Of a DNA stretch of 64,000 nucleotides, positions 7,636 through 17,500 are shown in pieces. The translations under genes were made by a program, and so were the position numbers. Positions within the stretch are counted from its first letter, which is position 1, and the number at the start of each line of letters is the position of its first letter. Source of the DNA: JADLAT01 sp964348795 (GTDB lineage: Bacteria; Pseudomonadota; Alphaproteobacteria; Micavibrionales; Micavibrionaceae); the NCBI GenBank assembly GCA_964348795.1, contig CAYGDY010000003.1, forward strand, positions 110,991 to 174,990. The letters are read 5' to 3'. Under the pieces are notes generated by a model, which did no database searches, was not told the DNA's origin, and worked only from the letters and a program-made list of their open reading frames with translations.

Positions 7636-8421
7636 CTATGCTTGATGCCAGAACGGTTTATCAATGAGCGGTGTGGAAGCACTGGCGTCTTCCTGCGGTG
7701 TAATCAGTCCTGCACGATAGGCGTTGCGTCCCGCCGCAATCGCCTGCGCAAAAGCCCCCGCCATCCGCACAGGATCCAGCGCCTTGGCCACCGCCGTGTT
7801 CAACAACACCGCATCATATCCCATTTCCATGGCCTGGGCGGCCTGTGATGGCGCCCCCAGTCCCGCATCAACAACCAAAAAACGATCCGCAAAACGATCT
7901 CGCAATATCTTGAGGCCATAGGGGTTGTTCAAGCCTCGTCCTGTGCCAATGGGCGCGCCCCACGGCATCAGAACACAGCACCCCACCGCAACCAGCCGGT
8001 GGGCCAGAACCAGATCCTCTGTCATGTAAGGGAAGACATCAAATCCCCTTTTCACGAGCTGTTCTGCCGCATCCAGCAAACCAAACGGATTGGGCTGGAG
8101 CGTATAATCATCTCCAATGACTTCGAGTTTTATCCAAGGGGTCTGAAAGACTTCCCGCGCCATTTCCGCCGTTGTAACAGCCTCTTGCGCGGTGTGGCAT
8201 CCCGCCGTATTGGGCAGAACAGGAATCTGAAAATTTTTGAGAATGTCCCAGAATTTTTGCCCCGTGCCCGCCGTACTTTCCCGTCGGAGCGAAACAGTAA
8301 TTGCCCCAGGGCGGGCTGTTTCAATGGCTTTGTGTAAAATATCAGGCGAAGGATAGCCCGCCGTTCCCAAAAACAAACGGGATTGCAGTGTGCGACCCTG
8401 AATTTCAAAAACATCTGTCAT
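7636..8421 (-). CDS. thiG: Thiazole synthase ThiG
   Basis: Builds the thiazole phosphate ring of thiamine from deoxyxylulose phosphate, dehydroglycine and the ThiS thiocarboxylate. 261 residues. The Schiff-base Lys lies in WIKLEVIGD; the phosphate-binding region is LVVDAGLGAPSQAAQAMEMGYDAVLLNTAVAKA. Third gene of the thiO-thiS-thiG operon, 16 bases after thiS. With ThiO supplying dehydroglycine this is the oxygen-dependent branch of the pathway. thiE and thiC are not in the window, and no TPP riboswitch fits the short leader. Confidence 0.96.
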   Translation of the reverse strand: MTDVFEIQGRTLQSRLFLGTAGYPSPDILHKAIETARPGAITVSLRRESTAGTGQKFWDILKNFQIPVLPNTAGCHTAQEAVTTAEMAREVFQTPWIKLEVIGDDYTLQPNPFGLLDAAEQLVKRGFDVFPYMTEDLVLAHRLVAVGCCVLMPWGAPIGTGRGLNNPYGLKILRDRFADRFLVVDAGLGAPSQAAQAMEMGYDAVLLNTAVAKALDPVRMAGAFAQAIAAGRNAYRAGLITPQEDASASTPLIDKPFWHQA

Positions 8422-8437
8422 CTTTACAGGTCTTTCC

Positions 8438-8638
8438 TTATCCGCCCTGCATGGGGGCTACGATTTCTATACTGTCCCCATCCTGCAAGAGGGTTTCTCC
8501 ATATTGTGCTTTGGGCACAAAATCCCCGTTACGGGCGATGGCCACCAGCATGTCTGCATGTCCCGTCTGCGCCAAAAGCGCCAAAACACTCAAAGGAGCC
8601 TCAAACCGTTGTCCCCGACCATTCACACGTATGTTCAT
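8438..8638 (-). CDS. thiS: Sulfur carrier protein ThiS
   Basis: Ubiquitin-like 66-residue protein whose C-terminal Gly-Gly is adenylated and thiocarboxylated to deliver sulfur to ThiG. The tail is DGDSIEIVAPMQGG, with the terminal GG intact, and the N-terminus (MNIRVNGRGQRF) has the expected beta-hairpin. Its ATG overlaps the thiO stop by four bases (ATGA), implying translational coupling. Confidence 0.95.
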   Translation of the reverse strand: MNIRVNGRGQRFEAPLSVLALLAQTGHADMLVAIARNGDFVPKAQYGETLLQDGDSIEIVAPMQGG

Positions 8639-9672
8639 GCCGTTTGCCCTGCAAATAAGGAATGATATGTATGATGCCGCCCTGCCACCATATCAGCAAC
8701 ACAGCCCGCCATCACAGGGGAAAATAAAAATCCATGACGGAAAAGTCCGTTACAGGAAATGACCGTCCCTTTTCGGGTGATGCGGGGCAGATTATCAGGA
8801 TAAGCCGGACGGACACCGGCCTGTAGCGCGAGAATTTCAGCCTCTGCGAAACTGGGATGCAAGGCATAAAGCGCGCTCAATAACTCCATGGCCGAGCGCA
8901 CAGACACATGCGCGCCTTGCGTTTCAATTTGTGTTGCGCCAATCAGAAAAACATGATCCTGACGCGGTACAACAAACAACGGATAACGGGGATGCATGAT
9001 CCGCATCGGACGGGGGCAGGACAGCGCAAAAAACGGATTTCTGACAAGAGCCACCTCCCCCTTGACCCCGCGCAAGGCTGTTTCTCCCGTAGCGCCTATC
9101 CCCCGACAATCCATCACATGATCAAACTGTCCTGTGAGCGCAGAAGGCTCTGCTGTCTCTGATATAAAACGGGCACCAGATTCCTTCAACCACCCCAGCA
9201 TCAGGGGCAAAACCTTGGCGGGGTGCAAGTGCGCTTCCTGCGCAATAAAGAGCCCTTCTGCAAAACGATCCGCTAAAACCGGTTCCAGCGCTTTCATGGA
9301 GTGCCTCTGATTGAGGTCCGGCGGCAAATGCCGCGCAAAACGCTCCAGAATATAACGATCCTCAGGATGGGCCAGAATCAAACTGCCGTTTTGGTGAAAA
9401 TCGGCCTCATGTTCAGAGCCTTTCAGGATTTCTGCCCAAAGCCGTATTCCCTCCAGCCCCACATCGGCCCACACCAGATCCATATGATCGATCTCGGTAT
9501 AGGGCACCAGCATCCCGCCTGCAATAAAGCTGGCATTCTCCGCCGGAAAGCCCTTGGGATCATAGAGCGTAATAGCATGCCCTTGTTTTTGAAGCGTGTG
9601 CGCCACGCACAACCCCATGGCCCCCGCACCTAAAACGGCAATATTTTTTGAAGAATCAAATTGCGTGCTCAT
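8635..9672 (-). CDS. thiO: Glycine oxidase ThiO (FAD-dependent)
   Basis: Flavoprotein that oxidises glycine to dehydroglycine for ThiG. 345 residues of the DAO family. The N-terminal Rossmann motif AVLGAGAMGLCVAHTLQ binds FAD; the C-terminal part has GVRPAYPDNLPRI and a flavin-closing segment near NGLFRHGFLFSPVMAG. First gene of the thiamine operon. Genome context makes the thiamine role much more likely than amino-acid breakdown. Confidence 0.92.
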   Translation of the reverse strand: MSTQFDSSKNIAVLGAGAMGLCVAHTLQKQGHAITLYDPKGFPAENASFIAGGMLVPYTEIDHMDLVWADVGLEGIRLWAEILKGSEHEADFHQNGSLILAHPEDRYILERFARHLPPDLNQRHSMKALEPVLADRFAEGLFIAQEAHLHPAKVLPLMLGWLKESGARFISETAEPSALTGQFDHVMDCRGIGATGETALRGVKGEVALVRNPFFALSCPRPMRIMHPRYPLFVVPRQDHVFLIGATQIETQGAHVSVRSAMELLSALYALHPSFAEAEILALQAGVRPAYPDNLPRITRKGTVISCNGLFRHGFLFSPVMAGCVADMVAGRHHTYHSLFAGQTA

Positions 9673-9739
9673 ATGGCCCGTAAATTACGAGGCTCTCACA
9701 GTGGAGTCAATCAAGATACATCAAAAGTCAGGATCTACC

Positions 9740-10567
9740 CTAATATGCGCCGCTTCTGTTCAACAAAGCCGGAATTGTTTTGAAGAGGATCACGATATCC
9801 AGCCACAAGGACCAGTTCTTGACATACCAGCTCTCCAGCAAGACACGGCGCGCAAAGGTGACATTGTTCCGGCCATTGACCTGCCAATAACCGGTAATGC
9901 CAGGTGTAACGCTGTAATAGTCGGTAATATTTTTTCCGTAAGGAGAAACTTCATTGGCCAGAATAGGGCGCGGGCCGACGAGACTCATATCCCCTCTCAG
10001 CACATTCCACAACTGTGGCAGTTCATCCAGACTGGCTTTTCTGATAAATTGCGCGACCCTTCCAGTGACACGAGGATCATGCTGTAATTTGCGGTACTGT
10101 TCCCAATGGGCTTTTTCTTCCGGACGGCTCTTGAGATATGTCTCCAAAACATGGTCTGCATTGGGCGACATGGTCTGAAATTTCCAGCATTTGAATTCCT
10201 GCCCGTTACGGCCCAGACGCTTACCACCATAAAAAAGTGTCCTGTCCCGTGCTTCGAGTTTAAGCAACAGCATCAGGACCAGAAAAACAGGGGAAAAGAG
10301 CAAGAGCGCCACACCCGCCCCGACAATATCCATAGCGCGTTTAGCTGTCTTTTGAAGGGCTTTGCGCGAAGGATTTTCTGTCTGGCCTTCCAAGGGCTGT
10401 GTAATTCTGATCGGGGCTGGCAAAGCGCCGCCATTGAGTCTTGCAAAAAAATCACTGGCCGTCTGATTAAGAATGTTTTTTCCGAGCAAAGGGGTTTTTT
10501 GCGCTTGCGAAGCCTCCTGTTCATCAGTTTGAGCAGGACGACCCCATATATTTTTTGTATTCAACAT
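9740..10567 (-). CDS. Undecaprenyl-phosphate sugar phosphotransferase (ExoY/WcaJ-type)
   Basis: Starts a polysaccharide repeat unit by moving a sugar-1-phosphate onto undecaprenyl phosphate at the inner membrane. 275 residues: a polar N-terminal ~85, one hydrophobic segment VGAGVALLLFSPVFLVLMLLLKLE (residues ~90-115), then the catalytic domain with KFQTMSPNAD, RKASLDELPQLWNVLRGDMSLVGPRP and GITGYWQVNGRN. Those are the hallmarks of bacterial sugar transferases. It lacks the extra N-terminal membrane bundle of full WbaP-type enzymes, so it is the short ExoY-like form. The sugar cannot be read from the sequence. ManC at 26515 and the MBOAT pair at 45331 are likely pathway partners. Confidence 0.9.
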   Translation of the reverse strand: MLNTKNIWGRPAQTDEQEASQAQKTPLLGKNILNQTASDFFARLNGGALPAPIRITQPLEGQTENPSRKALQKTAKRAMDIVGAGVALLLFSPVFLVLMLLLKLEARDRTLFYGGKRLGRNGQEFKCWKFQTMSPNADHVLETYLKSRPEEKAHWEQYRKLQHDPRVTGRVAQFIRKASLDELPQLWNVLRGDMSLVGPRPILANEVSPYGKNITDYYSVTPGITGYWQVNGRNNVTFARRVLLESWYVKNWSLWLDIVILFKTIPALLNRSGAY

Positions 10568-10873
10568 CGCAGAACCTCAGAAAATTTTATCAAGCAGTAT
10601 GAGCACATTACCGCAACGCAATAAACTATTATGATAATTCGGAACAGTATTAATCGATATCCATAGATTTGTCAAATTTTATTTGAAGAACGAGAGAAAA
10701 AATATCTTGAAAAAGAACAGCTCAAGGTGGAAAGCCGGACGTGACCCAAAAAACCATTTGTGGATGCTTCCTTTCGGACCTGACCGGATTCTGGACGATC
10801 CTTTGCCCACGCCGACTTTCCAAGCGAGGATATACCTTGCTCAAGCCGCTGAATCAAGCCTTTTATATCCGCT
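10568..10873. other. 306-bp gene-free stretch between leuA and the sugar transferase
   Basis: AT-rich on its left half, where it carries the sugar-transferase promoter. The right half follows leuA. I see no convincing gene: the open frames there lack ribosome binding sites or run into leuA antisense. No clear terminator for leuA. Confidence 0.6.
10646..10675 (-). promoter_or_regulatory. Candidate promoter of the sugar transferase gene
   Basis: On the minus strand: a consensus -35 TTGACA (10670-10675), 18-bp spacer, -10 AATACT (10646-10651). The predicted leader is about 75 bases. Confidence 0.5.
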
Positions 10874-12439
10874 CTATATCCTCTGGGGGTTTACGCTCTC
10901 CCGCTTTGTCAAAAGCTTGTTCAAAGCGTGAATATACGCCCGGGCCGAAGCCACCAGTGTATCCGAATCGGCCCCCTGCCCGTTAAAAGTTTTGTCGTTT
11001 TCCAACAACCGCACACTGACTTCAGCTTGTGCGTCCGTCCCGCCCGTTACGGCGTGCACCTGATAGAGCAACAAACGGGCTTCCGGATGGGGAATGATAG
11101 CCCGAATCGCCTTGAAAATCGCATCCACAGGACCGTTGCCTTCAATTTTACTCTCCTGTTCCTGCCCCGCGATACTGAGCACCAGTTCGGCAATCTGTGG
11201 GCCTTTTGATCCCGCCTGCACCTGAAGCGAGACAAATTTAATGGTTTCGTGCTCGCGCACGGCCTCGTCTTCCACCAGCGCAATCAGATCATCTTCAAAC
11301 ACTTCTTTTTTCTTGTCTGCCAAGGCCTTGAAACGTACAAAAGCATCTTCCAGCGCATGATCCCCCAGTGTAAAACCCAGCTCTTCCAGCTTGTTCCGGA
11401 AAGCGTGACGGCCCGAATGTTTTGCCATCACCAGCTTGGACTCGTGAAGCCCAACCGATTCGGGGGTCATAATTTCGTAAGTCTGCGCGTGTTTGAGCAT
11501 CCCGTCCTGATGAATCCCACTGGCATGGGCAAAAGCATTGGCACCCACAATGGCCTTGTTGGGTTGGACACTAAAGCCCGTAATGGTTGAAAGCGTACGA
11601 GATATTTTCGTAATTTTTGTTGTATCGACCCCGTGTGTATACGGCAGAAAATCAGGCCGTGTCCGGATCGCCATGACCAGTTCCTCCAGCGCGGCATTGC
11701 CCGCCCGCTCCCCGATCCCGTTGATAGTGCATTCCACCTGCCGCGCACCAGCCCGCACACCCGCCAGTGAATTGGCAACCGCCAGCCCCAGATCGTTATG
11801 ACAGTGCGTTGAAATGATGGCCTGATCGATATTGGGGACCCGCGCAAAGAGCATGGCGATTTTTGAAAAATACTCTTCCGGTACGCTATAGCCCACAGTG
11901 TCAGGAATATTGATGGTGCGCGCCCCCGCCGTGATAGCGGTTTCCACAGCACGGCACAAAAAATCATCCTCGGTACGGGAGCCGTCCTCCGCGCTCCATT
12001 CCACATCATCAGTGAAACTGCGTGCGAAGGTCACGCTTTCGGCAATGGCCTCCAGCACAGTTTCGGGATCCATTTGCAATTTGTATTTCATATGCAACGG
12101 GCTGGTAGAGATAAACGTATGAATTCTACGGGATTGTGCAGGGGCTATCGCTTGGGCCGAAGCCTCGATATCGCTTTTCTTGGCGCGTGACAGCCCGCAG
12201 ACGGTGGCATTTTTGACAATTTGTGCAATTTCGTGAACCGCTTCAAAATCCCCCACCGAGGCCACCGGAAAGCCCGCCTCGATCACATCCACACCCAGCT
12301 CGTCCAGCAGAACTGCCATTTTCAGCTTTTCTTCCAGATTCATCGCGCACCCGGGCGATTGCTCGCCATCGCGCAGGGTTGTATCAAAAATGACAATACG
12401 GTCTTTATAGTGTTTTACAGTATCAAAGGCTTGCGTCAT
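10874..12439 (-). CDS. leuA: 2-isopropylmalate synthase
   Basis: Condenses acetyl-CoA with 2-ketoisovalerate, the committed step of leucine synthesis. 521 residues, the usual size. The N-terminal HMGL-like barrel starts with VIFDTTLRDGEQSPGCAMN (metal-binding Asp and substrate Arg). The metal-binding HCHNDLG is in ISTHCHNDLGLAVAN. The C-terminal ~130 residues form the leucine-binding regulatory domain (LLLYQVHAVTGGTDAQAEVSVRL). ATG at 12439 has GAGGAG 5 bases upstream. A leucine-rich leader peptide and hairpin precede it, so besides feedback by leucine it is probably attenuated. Other leu genes are not adjacent. Confidence 0.97.
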   Translation of the reverse strand: MTQAFDTVKHYKDRIVIFDTTLRDGEQSPGCAMNLEEKLKMAVLLDELGVDVIEAGFPVASVGDFEAVHEIAQIVKNATVCGLSRAKKSDIEASAQAIAPAQSRRIHTFISTSPLHMKYKLQMDPETVLEAIAESVTFARSFTDDVEWSAEDGSRTEDDFLCRAVETAITAGARTINIPDTVGYSVPEEYFSKIAMLFARVPNIDQAIISTHCHNDLGLAVANSLAGVRAGARQVECTINGIGERAGNAALEELVMAIRTRPDFLPYTHGVDTTKITKISRTLSTITGFSVQPNKAIVGANAFAHASGIHQDGMLKHAQTYEIMTPESVGLHESKLVMAKHSGRHAFRNKLEELGFTLGDHALEDAFVRFKALADKKKEVFEDDLIALVEDEAVREHETIKFVSLQVQAGSKGPQIAELVLSIAGQEQESKIEGNGPVDAIFKAIRAIIPHPEARLLLYQVHAVTGGTDAQAEVSVRLLENDKTFNGQGADSDTLVASARAYIHALNKLLTKRESVNPQRI

Positions 12440-12492
12440 CGCGGCTCCTCAAAAGTTATTTTCTAAAAGATATAAGGGAAAATTTAATGAGA

Positions 12493-12540
12493 TCCCCTGA
12501 AGCGCAAGTGCAAAAAAGCACCTTATTCCCGCTCAGGGGA
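12493..12540 (-). promoter_or_regulatory. Nested leader hairpin of leuA (attenuator structure)
   Basis: Outer arms TCCCCTGAAGCG (12493-12504) and CGCTCAGGGGA (12530-12540) pair with one bulge. Inside them AAGTGC (12506-12511) faces GCACCTT (12518-12524) across a six-base homopolymer. In the minus-strand RNA this structure includes the leader-peptide stop codon and precedes leuA by about 55 bases. It is well placed to be altered by a ribosome stalled at the Leu codons. Which conformer stops transcription cannot be decided by eye. Confidence 0.6.
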
Positions 12541-12589
12541 CCATAAGGAGGAGAAGAGCGCGCAAGACTGTATCGTTTCTTCTAGCCAT
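12533..12589 (-). CDS. leuL: Leucine leader peptide (LeuL-type), 18 aa
   Basis: Reads MARRNDTVLRALLLLMVP then TGA: six Leu in 18 residues, four of them consecutive (codons CTT CTC CTC CTT), directly before a stable hairpin and leuA. This is the standard layout of a ribosome-mediated attenuator, in which scarce leucyl-tRNA stalls translation in the Leu run and lets transcription continue into leuA. A promoter (12600-12629) predicts a start only about 4 bases before the ATG, and no strong Shine-Dalgarno is seen, so the peptide may be translated from a leaderless message, as described for trpL of rhizobia. Too short for ordinary gene finders. Confidence 0.75.
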   Translation of the reverse strand: MARRNDTVLRALLLLMVP

Positions 12590-12599
12590 ATCAACCGCT

Positions 12600-12629
12600 A
12601 TATAAGCCGATTTTTCCCCTTTGTTGCAA
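12600..12629 (-). promoter_or_regulatory. Candidate promoter of leuL-leuA
   Basis: On the minus strand: -35 TTGCAA (12624-12629), 18-bp spacer, -10 TTATAT (12600-12605). Position fits transcription starting just before the leader-peptide ATG. Confidence 0.5.
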
Positions 12630-12705
12630 GCTTTTTCAGGAGCCCTTCAAAAGAGGGGGCCAAAACGGATTTCACATTCCGGACGATTTCCTATATGATA
12701 CCACT

Positions 12706-14430
12706 GTGGGGACATATAATTCTGTTTTAAATCAAAGTACTGTCTTGTTTTTATGCTTTTTGGCCTGTGGTGTGACGGGCCAGATCCCTTCCGCTGTGGC
12801 TCAAACCCTCCCGGGGTCTGCAGATCCCGCCCGTATCACGCCCCGTCTGGAACCGCCCGCACCAATGCCGGATCTCAAACCCCAGACACCGGAAAAAATG
12901 GTACGCCCCCCAACGCCAGCAGGGAGCGAACAACGCACGTTCTTTCTCAAGGATCTCCGGATCAACGGCATGACCGCCTACCCTGTGGAGGACGTTGCAA
13001 AATTGTACGAGCCATATCGCAATACCACCCTTTCGGTTTCAACATTGATTGATATTATGACCAAAATACAGGAAAAATATCTACAGGACAATTTTACCCT
13101 GACAACGGTTTTGATTCCCGATCAGGACCTGACGGACGGCATAGCTGAAATAACCGTTGTGGAAGGCTTTGTCTCCGATGTCGAAGTCCCTGAAACATTC
13201 AAAAACGATCCTTTCATAGCAGGAACCGTCGCGCAAATTCTGTCCATGCATCCGCTGAATACCAAAAAGCTGGAACAATTGCTTCTTGCCGCCAATGCCT
13301 TTCCCGATCTCAATGTCAGCGCTGTTCTGGCACAGCCTCGCGCAAATGCACAGGCTGGCGCTGTCCGGTTGATTTTGGAATGCACACCAAAGGATGTTGC
13401 CCCTTATAAACTCTCGCTGGACAATTATGGTTCGGCTTTCAGCGGCCCTTTTCAGGAAAATATCAGTGCCCATTTCTACAATGTCGGTCTGTCCCACAGC
13501 GATCTGGAAATCAGAGCCCTGCAAACAACCTCCCATCAGGAACAGCGCCATGGCACCGTGAGTTACACGGTGCCGGTTTTCGGGGCCTCGGGAACAAAAA
13601 TTTCCCTGACAGGCGCCTTATCCCGTACAGAGCCAGGAGACAGTCTTGACATTCTGGATGTCAAAGGCCGGTCACAAAGCTTTTCAGCCGGACTTTCCTA
13701 TCCCCTGATCCGGCAACGTTCACAGGTTCTGGCTGTGGATACCACGCTGGACATTAAAAATTCCAAAACCGCCCTTCTGGATGAAATTCTCTATGATGAT
13801 CGCATCAGAACCGTACGGATCGGCGCCAGTTACAATGTTTCGGACTCCCTGTCCGGTGTAAACCTGTTTGACGTGCATGCCAGTCAGGGCCTGAACATTC
13901 TGGGTGCCAGAGAAACCGGCTCTTCCAACCTTTCCCGCACTTTCGGCGAATCCGGTTTTACAAAATTCACATTCGTTGCAGGGCGCCTCCAAAGCCTGCC
14001 CCGCAATTTCACATTCTACAGCACGCTCAACGGGCAATACAGTCTGGATCCCCTGCTCTCCTCGGAAGAATACGGCTTTGGCGGCGAAGACATGGGACGC
14101 GGGTATGACTCTTCTGAAATCCTCGGAGATCGGGGCCTTTCAGCCTCCATAGAGTTACGATATCAGCATGACACGACCTTGGGTACAACGCCCGTGTCCC
14201 TGCAACCCTACGGTTTCTACGATGTGGGAAAAATCTGGAATATTGACGGAGGAGAGACCACGAGCCTTTCTGCCGCGTCTGCAGGGATGGGATTGAAAGT
14301 AAATGTTATGGATCAATGGGCTATAAATTCCGCCCTTGCCTTTCCTCTCACAAAACCTACAGACAACCCACCGCCTTATACCAGTGCAGAGGGTCCCCGT
14401 GGCCTGATCTCCGTTTTGAAAACATTTTAA
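12706..14430 (+). CDS. TpsB outer-membrane transporter (ShlB/FhaC/HecB family)
   Basis: Translocator of a two-partner secretion system; exports the TpsA protein encoded just downstream. 574 residues: signal-like segment VLFLCFLACGVTGQIPSAVAQ, a Pro-rich linker, a POTRA domain around residues 75-160 (FFLKDLRINGMTAYPVEDV...TVVEGFVSDVEV), a second POTRA to ~230, then a 16-strand barrel. The loop-6 motif appears as GRGYDSSEILGDRG (canonical VRGY), and the last residue is Phe as expected for BAM insertion. The listed start is a GTG without a clear ribosome site. The frame stays open upstream past an AGGGGG (12654-12659), so the true start is uncertain. Confidence 0.92.
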   Translation: MGTYNSVLNQSTVLFLCFLACGVTGQIPSAVAQTLPGSADPARITPRLEPPAPMPDLKPQTPEKMVRPPTPAGSEQRTFFLKDLRINGMTAYPVEDVAKLYEPYRNTTLSVSTLIDIMTKIQEKYLQDNFTLTTVLIPDQDLTDGIAEITVVEGFVSDVEVPETFKNDPFIAGTVAQILSMHPLNTKKLEQLLLAANAFPDLNVSAVLAQPRANAQAGAVRLILECTPKDVAPYKLSLDNYGSAFSGPFQENISAHFYNVGLSHSDLEIRALQTTSHQEQRHGTVSYTVPVFGASGTKISLTGALSRTEPGDSLDILDVKGRSQSFSAGLSYPLIRQRSQVLAVDTTLDIKNSKTALLDEILYDDRIRTVRIGASYNVSDSLSGVNLFDVHASQGLNILGARETGSSNLSRTFGESGFTKFTFVAGRLQSLPRNFTFYSTLNGQYSLDPLLSSEEYGFGGEDMGRGYDSSEILGDRGLSASIELRYQHDTTLGTTPVSLQPYGFYDVGKIWNIDGGETTSLSAASAGMGLKVNVMDQWAINSALAFPLTKPTDNPPPYTSAEGPRGLISVLKTF

Positions 14431-14596
14431 TTTTTCATCAGAATGACAGAATGTTAAGGTTTTTTTAAGAAAGTCCCTCTACACTCGTTACACTTCGTAT
14501 TTTACCTTTTTCTTCATTAAATTCATGTATACTTGTATAAAGTAGGATCTGGCGCTTCCGAGTGGTTTTGAAACCGTTCAAGGATTATAACATCTG

Positions 14597-17500
14597 ATGT
14601 TACACAAACCGTTCTTCTTGCAAAGCCTCCTTTACACCAGTGCTTTGTACGCGCTTGGCACATGCTGTCCGCTCCCTGTTGCGCAGGCGGCCCCGCAAAA
14701 TGGTCAGGTTCTGGGTGGCACAGCACAAATTTCCTCTTCGGGAGAGACCACAACCATCCAGCAATCTTCTGATCGCGCCCTTATTCGCTGGGACAGCTTT
14801 GATGTAGAAGCCCATGAACACATTAATTTTGTCCAGCCCTCTGCGCAATCCATTACTGTCAACCGGATCATGGACAACAAGGCCTCGAATATCAACGGGC
14901 GGCTGAGTGCAAATGGCAATGTCATTCTTGTGAACCCCAACGGCGTTGTGTTTGGGGCCTCTTCCCGTGTGGATGTGGGAGGGCTGGTTGCCACCAGCAG
15001 TGATCTGGAAGACGACAACGTCTTCATGAATGGCGGCCCCGTGCGCTTCACAAAATCAGGCAAGGCCGATGCCAAAATCATCAATCATGGCACCCTCAAA
15101 GTACGGGATGCGGGTCTGGTGGGACTGGTCGCACCGCATGTGGAAAATAACGGCCTGATACAGGCCCGATTGGGGACAGTGCATCTGGCCGCCGGAGATC
15201 TGCATACAATTGATCTAGCCGGAGACGGGCTCATTAAACTAGAAGTCTCTCCGGAAACCCTCTCTCTTTCGGCAAAAAATACCGGCACAATACAAGCCGA
15301 TGGCGGAGAAATCCTTGTCTCTGCCGCACAAGCCCGTCATCTGGTCGAAGCGCTCGTCACAAATACAGGCCACCTGCAGGCCCATACCGTTAAAGAGGCA
15401 GATCACACCGTGCACGAAGGGCGCGTGACCCTTTCAACACGGGATTCCCGCCGCCCCGCCGAAACGGGACACGGCCATGTTCTCAACACCGGCGTGATAC
15501 AGGCCAATGGGGAAGCCGAAGGGCTGAACGGCGGACACGTCACCCTTTTGTCAGACGAGATAACCCTTGAAAACGGCACACAAATTGAAGCCCACGGGAT
15601 GAAAAATGGTGGACACATTCAAGTGGGAGGGGCGTATCAGGGCGGTGACACACTCCCTCCCGCACATCATGTCCATATCGCAGAACAGGCCATTGTCAAC
15701 GCCGACAGCAAAAAACAGGGGCAGGGGGGCTCTATCATCTTCTGGTCACAAGACAGCACCCGCTTTTATGGACAAGCCTCGGCAAGAGGCGGCGCCGAGG
15801 GCGGTGACGGCGGCCTGATCGAAATTTCCGGCAAAAAATATCTCGATTTTGACGGTACGGTGGATTTGCGATCTCTCAACGGTCAAAACGGAACGCTCCT
15901 TCTGGATCCCACAAACATCACAATCTCCTCCGCCGCAGATTTGAACAACACCGGCGCCTCGCCGTTTAGTCCGACAGCAGATGATGTGAGTTCGGTGATC
16001 AACGTGACAACCCTCCAAAATGCACTGGCGGCCGGCAACGTGATTGTACAGACCCGCGCAACGGGTTCGCAGGCCGGCGATATCACGGTCAGTAACGCGA
16101 TTACATGGGCCAGCGGAAACCTTCTGACACTGGACGCCCATAACAATATCGTTGTTTCATCTGGCGCCACTATCACGGGCGCGAACCTCACCCTGATTGC
16201 GGGTAATGATGTCCAGTTGAGTGCCAATCTCACAGGAACGGGCACTGTCACGCTCAAACCCGGGGCGGATAATATTTCCGTAGGGCTGGGGAACAGTGCC
16301 ACGGGAACCTTTACCCTGACAACCACAGAAATCTCGAAACTCGTCAATGGCTGGTCCAGCATCGTGATTGGTCGCGACTCCGCCACCGCCGCCACAGATA
16401 TTCAGACCACCTCATGGAATGATGCCTTGACAGTCCAATCAGGGACGGGCGCCATCGGTGTAAACGGGATCATCACCATGAACGCAGGCAACAACCTGAC
16501 CTTGAAAGGGGACGGGGATCTCGCGCTCAATCTTGCAAACGCCCTGACTGGCACAGGGGACCTGACTATTTCCCAATCCAGTGTCAACACTACTCTGGGG
16601 TTAGGCAATGCCCAAGCAGGGACCCTCAATCTCGACACCACAGAGATTGGCAGAATCAAGGATGGCTGGTCCAGCATCACAATCGGTCGCACAGATGGTG
16701 GGGGGGTCATGAATGTGGACGCCCTGACATGGACCGATGCCCTGTCCCTCCAGACAGGGAACGGCACCATGAATATCAACGGCACCCAGACAATGGCAGG
16801 CAACGCGCTTACCCTGAAAAGTGATGGCGATATTGCCCTGACGGGCAACCTGACCGGTACGGGAACACTTACCATCCAGTCTGCGACAACAGCGGGTACT
16901 ATAGCTCTGGGGGATGCTCAAACAGGCGCTCTGAATCTGGATGCCACAGAATTGGGCAGAATTACGGATGGCTGGACGAATCTTGTTTTCGGACGAACAG
17001 ATGGTACGGGTACGATCAATATCGGCGCCATGACATGGAATGATCTGGTGACATTCCAATCGGGCACAGGTGTCATTGCAGTAAACGGCACGCAAAATAT
17101 GGGATTGAATAATCTGACGATCACGACAGATGGAAACCCTTTCATAAATGCCGCCCTTGTTGGAACGGATACTTTCACACTCAATCAGGCTTCCGTTGGC
17201 ACAAGCATGGCAATAGGAACAGGCGAGACAGGCACCGTGCTGTTTGATTCTACGGAGATCGGTATGATCACCAATGGCTGGACGGATCTTATTTTCGGGC
17301 GAACGGATGGAACAGGGACCATGAATGTCGGCGCAACAAGCTGGCTGGACCGTCTCACGCTCCAGAGCGGAACGGGACAAATTTCAATCAATGGTGATCT
17401 CAATACCACCAGCTCCCTGACCTTTTCAACAGATGCCGATCTGGCCCTCAATGCCGATTTGATCACCTCGGCTAGCAACACCACGTTGACTATTCAACCG

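Noticed and set aside
9673..9739. Possible TPP riboswitch before thiO
   Set aside because: Only 67 bases to the next gene and no THI-element core sequences.
10672..10931. Short open frames downstream of leuA on both strands
   Set aside because: One starts with TTG and lacks a convincing context, the other runs antisense into leuA; no protein features.
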